DNA from: Ruminococcaceae bacterium BL-6
Lineage (GTDB): Bacteria; Bacillota; Clostridia; Oscillospirales; Acutalibacteraceae
Length of the DNA: 64,000 nt
Assembly (NCBI GenBank): GCA_902810075.1
Contig: LR778135.1
Coordinates: 992,001 to 1,056,000, forward strand
Reading direction: 5' to 3'
This document shows positions 48,850 through 55,316 of the stretch, in pieces (the first letter of the stretch is position 1; each line of letters starts with the position of its first letter). The translations under genes and the position numbers were made by a program. The notes under the pieces are model-generated. The model worked only from the letters and a program-made list of their open reading frames with translations, had not been told where the DNA came from and searched no databases.

Positions 48850-49878
48850 ATGATGAAAGCAGCGGTAATCCGTTCCGTCGGGAACCTGGAGCTCTGCGAG
48901 GTGGAAAAACCCGTCATCGGTGAGGGCGAGGCGCTGATCCGGGTGGAATACATCGGGATCTGCGGGACGGACGTCCATGTTCTGAACGGCCATCATGCAA
49001 CGGCGGTGTATCCGCTGATCCCCGGGCATGAATTCGTGGGGAAGCTGGATGAAATCAAAGGGGAGGGCGCCGAACGGTTCCAACCGGGCGACACCGTCGT
49101 CGCGCAGGAGCTGATCACCTGCGGAAGCTGCGACGCGTGTGCAAAGGGGGAGGACAACGTCTGCCGGGACCTGAAGATCATCGGCGTACACGCAGACGGC
49201 GGGTTCGCGCAGTATGTCAAAGTCAAGACCAGAAAAATGTACCGGGTGCCGGACGGGGTGGACCTTCGGCTTGCGGCTTTGACGGAGCCCCTGGCCGTCG
49301 CGGTGCACGACGTGCGGCGCAGCGGACTGCAGGTTGGGGAAACGGCGCTTGTCGTGGGCGGCGGGCCGATCGGCATGCTGATCGCGATTGTGGCGCGGGC
49401 CGCGGGGGCGAGAAAGGTCGTCGTTTCGGAAGTCAATGATTTCCGTCGGAATTTCGCGGCGGAAATGGGCTTCGGCGTGGTAAACCCGCTGGACCCCGAC
49501 GCGGACGCGCAGCTGAGAAAGCTGAGCGAAAACAGGGGATTCGATGCCAGCTTTGAAGCGGCGGGCGTCGAATCGGCGATCACCGCCTGTGTGGAGCATA
49601 CCAAAAACACCGGAACGGTGGTCGCCATCGCCATTGCGCCGAAAGCGTACCCGGTCAGCACCAGCAAGATCTTTGCGAAGGAGCTGACCCTGCGCGGCGT
49701 GAGGATCCATTCCCAGTACAATTTTATGGGTGCCATCGACCTGCTCGGCAGCGGGATGATCAATGACAGTCTGAGAAAGCTGATCAGCAAGGTTTATTCT
49801 CTGGATGACATCGTGGCCGCGTTCGATTGCGCGCAGAACGGGAAGGACTGCTTCAAGGTTCTTGTCAAGGTGGATTAG
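48850..49878 (+). CDS. zinc-dependent MDR alcohol dehydrogenase 3
   Basis: A 342-residue third MDR dehydrogenase of the operon. Seen: YIGICGTDVHVLNGHH, PGHEFVGKLDEIKGEG, structural zinc ITCGSCDACAKGEDNVC, and LVVGGGPIGMLIAIVARAAG. It resembles butanediol/threonine-dehydrogenase-type enzymes. It lies between the transketolase and the 4-hydroxybutyrate genes, so it may reduce or oxidise the transketolase product. GAAGGTGGATTG precedes ATGATG; either ATG could be the start. Confidence 0.92.
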   Translation: MMKAAVIRSVGNLELCEVEKPVIGEGEALIRVEYIGICGTDVHVLNGHHATAVYPLIPGHEFVGKLDEIKGEGAERFQPGDTVVAQELITCGSCDACAKGEDNVCRDLKIIGVHADGGFAQYVKVKTRKMYRVPDGVDLRLAALTEPLAVAVHDVRRSGLQVGETALVVGGGPIGMLIAIVARAAGARKVVVSEVNDFRRNFAAEMGFGVVNPLDPDADAQLRKLSENRGFDASFEAAGVESAITACVEHTKNTGTVVAIAIAPKAYPVSTSKIFAKELTLRGVRIHSQYNFMGAIDLLGSGMINDSLRKLISKVYSLDDIVAAFDCAQNGKDCFKVLVKVD

Positions 49879-49897
49879 CCGCAAAGGAGGAACAGGA

Positions 49898-51016
49898 ATG
49901 AAACAGATGATACTGAAGCCTGCCCTGCACCGGTTTGAAACGTGCGGGCAGTTCGCGGAAGAATTCCAGATCGGAAGGGGTGACCTGATCATCACGAACG
50001 AATACATCTTTCAGCCGTGCTTCGGGGAGCTGAAGCTTCCGGCGGATGTGGTCTATCAGGAGAAATACGGCGCGGGGGAGCCGTCAGACGATATGTTCGA
50101 AGCCATGTACGCCGACATTGCAAAGCTGGGGCGGCACAGGCGGATCATCGGAATCGGCGGGGGAACGGTACTCGATCTTTCCAAGCTCTTTTCCCTGAAA
50201 AACATCCACCCCGTCACCGACCTTTACGACAGAAAGCTGGAGGTGGCAAAGGACAAGGAGCTGGTCCTCGTACCCACCACATGCGGCACGGGCTCCGAGG
50301 TGACCAATATTTCTATCCTCGCGTTCAACGGCAGGCACAGCAAGCTGGGGCTCGCGGCGGATGAGCTTTACGCGACCGACGCCGTGCTGATCCCGGAGCT
50401 GCTGCGCGGCCTTCCGTTCCGCTTCTTTGCGACGAGCTCCATCGACGCCCTGGTGCATTCCGTGGAATCCAGCCTTTCCCCGAAAGCGACTCCCTACACG
50501 AAGCTGTTCGGGTACAAGGCGATGGAAATGATCCTGAAGGGCTATCAGAAGATCGCCTGGGATGGAGAGGAAGCGCGCTTTCCCCTGCTGGGGGATTTCA
50601 TCGTCGCGAGCAATTTCGCCGGCCTCGCGTTCGGCACGGCGGGATGCGCCGCGGTGCACGCCATGAGCTACCCGTTGAGCGGGACGTTCCACGTTGCCCA
50701 CGGGGAGGCCAATTACGCGCTGTTTACGGGCGTGCTGAAGAATTATATGGAGATCGACCCGAACGGGAAGATCAGCGAGCTGAACCGCTTCCTCGCCGGC
50801 CTGCTCGGCTGCGGGACGGAGCGCGTTTACGACGAGCTTGAGAAGCTTCTGGGCCGGATCATCAAGAAGAGGGCACTGCACGAATACGGCGCGACGCAGG
50901 AAATGCTGGAAGAATGGACCGGGAGCGTGCTCCGCACGCAGGGGCGGCTGATGCAGAACAACTATGTTCCGCTCGACGCGGAGCGGGTGCTGAAAATCTA
51001 CCGGGAGCTGTTCTGA
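49898..51016 (+). CDS. 4hbD: 4-hydroxybutyrate dehydrogenase (iron-containing ADH family)
   Basis: A 372-residue type III Fe-dependent dehydrogenase interconverting succinate semialdehyde and 4-hydroxybutyrate with NAD(H). The sequence follows the Clostridium kluyveri enzyme as I remember it: the HRFETCGQFAEEF opening, QEKYGAGEPSD, GIGGGTVLDLSKLFSLK, LVPTTCGTGSEVTN, DELYATDAVLIPE, ATSSIDALVHSVES, and the metal-binding HAMSYPLSGTFHVAHGEANY. AAAGGAGGAACAGGA fixes the start at 49898. The gene order with the next genes supports the assignment. Confidence 0.93.
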   Translation: MKQMILKPALHRFETCGQFAEEFQIGRGDLIITNEYIFQPCFGELKLPADVVYQEKYGAGEPSDDMFEAMYADIAKLGRHRRIIGIGGGTVLDLSKLFSLKNIHPVTDLYDRKLEVAKDKELVLVPTTCGTGSEVTNISILAFNGRHSKLGLAADELYATDAVLIPELLRGLPFRFFATSSIDALVHSVESSLSPKATPYTKLFGYKAMEMILKGYQKIAWDGEEARFPLLGDFIVASNFAGLAFGTAGCAAVHAMSYPLSGTFHVAHGEANYALFTGVLKNYMEIDPNGKISELNRFLAGLLGCGTERVYDELEKLLGRIIKKRALHEYGATQEMLEEWTGSVLRTQGRLMQNNYVPLDAERVLKIYRELF

Positions 51017-51068
51017 CGGGCCGGAGGCGCTCCGCCCCGGATCATGAGAAGAAAGAGGGAAATTTACG

Positions 51069-52517
51069 ATGGCGTTGATGACAGGAGAACAATATATCGA
51101 AAGCATACGGAACATGGACATCCAGGTTTACATGTTCGGAAAGAAAATAGAAAATCATGTGGACGACCCCATTTTGCGCCCGTCGCTGAATTCGGTCCGC
51201 ATGACCTACGACCTTGCCCAGATGCCGGAATACGAAGACCTGATGACGGCGGTTTCGCCGGCCACCGGGCACAGGATCAACCGGTTCACCCACATCCACC
51301 AGAGTGCCGGGGACCTTGTGAAAAAGGTAAAGATGCAGCGTCTGCTGGGGCAGAAGACCGGCGCATGCTTCCAGCGCTGCGTGGGAATGGACGCGTTCAA
51401 CGCAGTTTACAGCACCACCTATGAGGTGGACCAAAAATACGGGACCCACTATCACGACAACTTCAAAAAGTTTATGGAGTACGTTCAGGAAAACGACCTG
51501 ACCGTCGACGGCGCGATGACGGACCCGAAGGGGGACCGCTCGCTTCCCCCGAACAAACAGGTTGACCCCGACCTGTTCCTGCGCGTGGTGGAGCGCCGGC
51601 CGGACGGCATTGTGGTCCGCGGGGCAAAGGCGCATCAGACGGGCGTGCTCAATTCCCATGAGGTGATCGTGATGCCGACCATCTCCATGGGGCCGGATGA
51701 CAAGGACTACACGGTCTCCTTCGCCGTGCCGATGGACACCAGGGGCCTGTTCATGATCATCGGCCGCCAGTCGTGCGATACCAGAAAGCTGGAGCACTCC
51801 GAAATGGATGTCGGAAACCCGGAATTCGGGGGAGTGGAGGCACTGACGATTTTCGACGATGTGTTCGTCCCGAACGACCGGATTTTCCTCAACGGGGAAA
51901 CGGAGTTCGCGGGGATGCTGGTGGAGCGCTTTGCCGGCTACCACAGACAGAGCTACGGCGGCTGCAAGGTCGGCGTGGGCGACGTGCTGATCGGCGCGGC
52001 GGCCCTGGCCGCCGAATACAACGGCGTCGCGAGGGCCTCGCACATCAAGGATAAGCTGATCGAAATGACCCACCTGAACGAGACGCTCTACTGCTGCGGG
52101 ATCGCCTGTTCCGCAGAGGGCAGCCCGACCGAATCCGGGAACTATATGATCGACCTTCTCCTCGCAAACGTGTGCAAGCAGAACGTCACGCGCTTCCCGT
52201 ATGAGATCGTGCGCCTTGCGGAAGATATTGCCGGCGGCCTGATGGTGACGGCGCCTTCGGAAAAGGATTTCCGGGATCCGAAGCTGGGGCCGTATGTCGA
52301 AAAGTACCTCAGGGGCGTGGCGGGGGTTTCCACCGAGAGCCGCCTGAGGGTTCTGCGTCTGATCGAGAACCTTGCGCTCGGAACCGCCGCCGTAGGGTAC
52401 CGGACCGAATCCATGCACGGCGCGGGGTCCCCGCAGGCGCAGCGCATCATGATTTCCCGCCAGGGGAACATCGCGGGGAAGAAGAAGCTCGCAAAGGCTC
52501 TTGCGCATATCGGTTAA
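51069..52517 (+). CDS. abfD: 4-hydroxybutyryl-CoA dehydratase / vinylacetyl-CoA isomerase
   Basis: A 482-residue [4Fe-4S]/FAD radical enzyme converting 4-hydroxybutyryl-CoA to crotonyl-CoA. It closely follows the Clostridium aminobutyricum protein: LTGEQYIES-type start, KMQRLLGQKTGACFQRCVGM, DGAMTDPKGDRSLPP, GRQSCDTRKLE and RFAGYHRQSYGGCKVGVGDV. The cluster ligands appear as Cys100, Cys104, His292 and Cys299, matching the published ligand set (C99, C103, H292, C299). MHGAGSPQAQRIMI closes the protein. The enzyme is oxygen-sensitive, which fits a strict anaerobe. Confidence 0.97.
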   Translation: MALMTGEQYIESIRNMDIQVYMFGKKIENHVDDPILRPSLNSVRMTYDLAQMPEYEDLMTAVSPATGHRINRFTHIHQSAGDLVKKVKMQRLLGQKTGACFQRCVGMDAFNAVYSTTYEVDQKYGTHYHDNFKKFMEYVQENDLTVDGAMTDPKGDRSLPPNKQVDPDLFLRVVERRPDGIVVRGAKAHQTGVLNSHEVIVMPTISMGPDDKDYTVSFAVPMDTRGLFMIIGRQSCDTRKLEHSEMDVGNPEFGGVEALTIFDDVFVPNDRIFLNGETEFAGMLVERFAGYHRQSYGGCKVGVGDVLIGAAALAAEYNGVARASHIKDKLIEMTHLNETLYCCGIACSAEGSPTESGNYMIDLLLANVCKQNVTRFPYEIVRLAEDIAGGLMVTAPSEKDFRDPKLGPYVEKYLRGVAGVSTESRLRVLRLIENLALGTAAVGYRTESMHGAGSPQAQRIMISRQGNIAGKKKLAKALAHIG

Positions 52518-52550
52518 ATCGTATGCGCAGACGAAAGGGGGGAAGCGCGG

Positions 52551-52850
52551 TTGCAGCGCGATACATATCGGGAACTGCAGTCCGTTTTGGACAGGGAGGT
52601 GCGCCCGCGGCTCGCCGGACACGGCGGGGACGTGGAGATCGAGGCGTTTCAGGGCGGCGTGCTGTATCTCCGCCTGCTGGGAAGGTGCGGCGGATGCCCC
52701 TGCGCACAGCTGACCGAAGAGCAGCTCATCCGGGAGGAACTGAGCCGCCGCATGCCGGAAATCCGGAAGGTCCAGGTGGAAACCCCGGTCAGCGGGGAAC
52801 TGCTGGACACGGTCCGGTTTCTGCTTCGGAGCACCGCGCGGAAGCCATGA
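52551..52850 (+). CDS. NifU-like Fe-S scaffold domain protein
   Basis: A 99-residue stand-alone NifU C-terminal-type domain (RPRLAGHGGDVEIEAFQGGV then LRLLGRCGGCPCAQLT). The CGGC/CPC cysteines would hold a transferable [4Fe-4S] cluster. TTG at 52551 has AAAGGGGGGAAG at good distance. Position directly after abfD suggests a dedicated role in loading the unusual cluster of the dehydratase; this is inference. Four bases overlap the next start. Confidence 0.87.
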   Translation: MQRDTYRELQSVLDREVRPRLAGHGGDVEIEAFQGGVLYLRLLGRCGGCPCAQLTEEQLIREELSRRMPEIRKVQVETPVSGELLDTVRFLLRSTARKP

Positions 52851-53131
52851 CGATCGGGGTGAAATACTGCGGGGGATGCAACCCGTGCTACGACCGGATC
52901 AAAATCGTTTCCGCGCTGCGGCGCGAGTTCGGCGGTCACAGTATCGTCGTCCCGGCGCGGGAAGGGGAAACCTACGACGTCGTCGCGGTCGTCTGTGGGT
53001 GCGGCAGACGGTGCGCAGAGCATCAAAATCTCCATGCCCGCTGCGGCAAGGCCGTTCTGTCTTCGGAACGGGATTATGAGCTTCTGTGTTCGCTGATCCG
53101 AAAATATGAAACCAACGGGGGGAGCAAGACA
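52847..53131 (+). CDS. Cys-rich CGGC-type domain, in frame with the CoA-transferase (no stop between)
   Basis: 95 codons from an ATG overlapping the NifU-like stop (ATGA): MTIGVKYCGGCNPCYDRIKI, then VVPAREGETYDVVAVVCGCG, RRCAEHQNLHARCGKAV and SSERDYELLCSLIRKYE. Eight cysteines suggest metal or Fe-S binding. The frame continues into abfT with no stop codon. The product is therefore either a fused 527-aa protein, or abfT is also started internally at the well-marked ATG 53132. I recall similar KYCGGCNPxYDR proteins in anaerobes but know no function. Confidence 0.72.
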
Positions 53132-54430
53132 ATGGATTGGAAAGAGGTTTATCGGCAAAGGCTCACTACGGCGGATGAAGCGGTGAAGCACATCCGATCG
53201 GGGGACAGAGTCGTAGTGGGGCATGCGGTGGGCGAGCCGAGCGCTCTGATCAGGGCGATGGTCCGCAACGCGGAACAATACCGCGATGTGGAGATCCTGC
53301 ATATGGTGGCGATGGGCAAGTCCCCGTACTGCGCCCCGGAAATGGAAGGGCATTTCCGGCACAACAGCCTGTTTGTGGGGGCAAGCACGCGGGAGGCGGT
53401 CGCGCAGGGGCGCGCAGACGTGACGCCGGTGTATTTTTCGCAGATTCCCGAGCTGCTGCGCAAAACGCTTCCCGTGGATGTGGCTCTGATCCAGGTGTCC
53501 CCGCCGGACGCGCACGGATACTGCAGCTTCGGCGTGTCGGTGGATTACACCAAGCCCGCGGCGGAATGTGCGGAAACCGTGATCGCGCAGGTCAACCCGA
53601 ACATGCCCCGCACGCTGGGGGACGCTTTCATCCATGTGGGGGAGATCGACCATATCGTGGAGACGGACGATCCGATCATCGAGCTTGCGCCGCCGAAAAT
53701 CGGGGACGCCGAGCGTGAAATCGGAAGATACTGCGCGTCCCTGATCCGGGATGGAGACACCCTCCAACTGGGAATCGGCGCCATTCCGGACGCGGTCCTG
53801 ATGTTCCTGAAGGATAAAAAGGATCTTGGAATCCATTCTGAGATGTTCTCCGACGGGGTGGTGGATCTGGCGGAAGCCGGCGTCGTCACGAACCGGCGCA
53901 AGACGCTTCATCCGGGAAAGAGCGTGGTCACCTTTCTGATGGGGACCCGCCGGCTGTACGATTATGTGAACAACAACCCCTCGGTGGAAATGTATCCGGT
54001 GGATTATGTCAATGACCCGTATGTCATTGCGAAAAATGACAACCTTGTTTCCATCAATTCTTGTGTTCAGGTGGACCTCATGGGCCAGGTCGTTTCCTCG
54101 TCGGTCGGGTCCCGACAGATCAGCGGCGTGGGCGGGCAGGTGGATTTTGTCCGCGGCGCCGGACTGAGCCGAGGGGGAAGGAGCATTATGGCGATGCCAT
54201 CCACGGCGGCGAAGGGAAAAATCTCCAAGATCGTCGACCGGATCGATGAGGGTGCTTCGGTCACCACGTCCCTTTACGACGTCAACTATGTGATAACGGA
54301 ATACGGAATCGCGCAGCTCCGGGGAAAAACCATGAAAGACCGTGCGAGGGCACTGGTTGCGATCGCTCATCCGCAGTTCAGGGAGCAGCTCGCCGGGGCC
54401 TTTGAAAAACGGTTCTGCTGCCGATTCTAA
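53132..54430 (+). CDS. abfT: 4-hydroxybutyrate CoA-transferase
   Basis: A 432-residue class I CoA-transferase moving CoA from acetyl- or butyryl-CoA to 4-hydroxybutyrate. It aligns from MDWKEVYRQRLTTADEAVKH with C. aminobutyricum AbfT. Seen: VSPPDAHGYCSFGVSVDYT, GDAFIHVGEIDHIVE, LQLGIGAIPDAVL, the catalytic Glu in LGIHSEMFSDGVVDL, FSGVGGQVDFVRG-type SGVGGQVDFVRGAGLSRGG, and TEYGIAQLRGKTMKDRA. GGGGGGAGCAAGACA precedes the ATG. It is the last gene of the operon and lies before a strong hairpin. Confidence 0.95.
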   Translation: MDWKEVYRQRLTTADEAVKHIRSGDRVVVGHAVGEPSALIRAMVRNAEQYRDVEILHMVAMGKSPYCAPEMEGHFRHNSLFVGASTREAVAQGRADVTPVYFSQIPELLRKTLPVDVALIQVSPPDAHGYCSFGVSVDYTKPAAECAETVIAQVNPNMPRTLGDAFIHVGEIDHIVETDDPIIELAPPKIGDAEREIGRYCASLIRDGDTLQLGIGAIPDAVLMFLKDKKDLGIHSEMFSDGVVDLAEAGVVTNRRKTLHPGKSVVTFLMGTRRLYDYVNNNPSVEMYPVDYVNDPYVIAKNDNLVSINSCVQVDLMGQVVSSSVGSRQISGVGGQVDFVRGAGLSRGGRSIMAMPSTAAKGKISKIVDRIDEGASVTTSLYDVNYVITEYGIAQLRGKTMKDRARALVAIAHPQFREQLAGAFEKRFCCRF

Positions 54431-54481
54431 ACGGAAAAATCCTTGCTTTACAGACACCCCGTAAGCGTACGGATTCGGTCA

Positions 54482-54525
54482 AAGACAAGGAGAGCCAGCC
54501 TCAAAAGGCTGGCTCTCCTTGTCTT
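54482..54525. terminator. 19-bp perfect hairpin ending the catabolic operon
   Basis: 54482-54500 pairs perfectly with 54507-54525 across the loop TCAAAA; the sequence includes GGAGAGCCAGCC / GGCTGGCTCTCC. The stem is symmetrical and lies between the convergent abfT and kdpE genes, so it probably terminates both. The T-tract is short (CTTGTCTT). Confidence 0.82.
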
Positions 54526-54610
54526 CGCAGGAAAAAATTTCGATCGTTGGGGATTCGCGGGTGGTGGGGAATTGCACAGTGCCCGCGAATACCGTCTGCA
54601 CGCAGGCTTT

Positions 54611-55315
54611 TCAGGGCAGTTCCTCCGCCATCCGGTATCCCACGCCCACCTCGGTCAGAATGTATTTGGGCTCGCCCGGGTTTTCCTCGATCTTTCTGCG
54701 GATGTTGGCCATGTTGACGCGCAGCGTATGGCTGTCGCTGGAATACAGCCCCCATATTTCCTTGATGATAAAGTCGTGCGTCAGCACCTTGCCCGCATTT
54801 TTTGCCAGCAGCGCCAGAATTTTATACTCGACGGGCGTCAGATGGATTTTCTCCCCGGCCAGAAATACCGCGCGGCGGCTATAGTCGATTTCCAGATTCC
54901 CAAGAACGAATTTTTCTTTTCCGCCCGCCGCCGCGCCCATGCTTTCGGGGCTGTGGCGCAGCGCCGTGCGGATTCTGGCAAGAAGCTCGGAAGTCCCGAA
55001 CGGCTTTACGATGTAATCGTCCGCGCCCAGATCGAGGGCCTCCACTTTTTCCCGCTCCTGTCCGCGCGCCGATACCACCACAACCGGAATTTTCGTCCAC
55101 TGCCGCAGCTTCTTCAGCACTTCTGTCCCGTCAAGGTCCGGCAGCCCCAGGTCCAGAAGCACGACATCCGGGGAATAAGACGCGGTCATGGAAAGCCCTT
55201 CTTCACCGGACCCGGTTTTCATCACCCGATAGCCGTTTGAATCCAGGATCGCCGTGATGAAATTGCAGATGGGCTCCTCGTCTTCCACGATCAGAACCAG
55301 CGGCTTCACGTCCAA
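54611..55315 (-). CDS. kdpE: KdpE response regulator
   Basis: A 234-residue OmpR-family regulator. The receiver domain has IVEDEE, the phospho-acceptor Asp55 in VVLLDLGLPDLDG and VVSARGQ. The C-terminal winged helix has LTPVEYKILALLAKNAGKVL and DSHTLRVNMANIRRKIEENP. It activates kdpFABC when phosphorylated by KdpD under K+ limitation or osmotic stress. TTG at 55315 lies one base after the kdpD stop, with GGAAGG upstream, so the pair is coupled. Confidence 0.95.
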   Translation of the reverse strand: MDVKPLVLIVEDEEPICNFITAILDSNGYRVMKTGSGEEGLSMTASYSPDVVLLDLGLPDLDGTEVLKKLRQWTKIPVVVVSARGQEREKVEALDLGADDYIVKPFGTSELLARIRTALRHSPESMGAAAGGKEKFVLGNLEIDYSRRAVFLAGEKIHLTPVEYKILALLAKNAGKVLTHDFIIKEIWGLYSSDSHTLRVNMANIRRKIEENPGEPKYILTEVGVGYRMAEELP

Positions 55316-55316
55316 T

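Noticed and set aside
51042..52622. 526-codon minus-strand frame opposite abfD
   Set aside because: abfD is near-certain from its cluster ligands; the reverse frame is a codon-bias shadow.
52649..54457. 602-codon minus-strand frame opposite abfT
   Set aside because: Shadow of abfT and its upstream Cys-rich frame, with no ribosome binding site and no domain.
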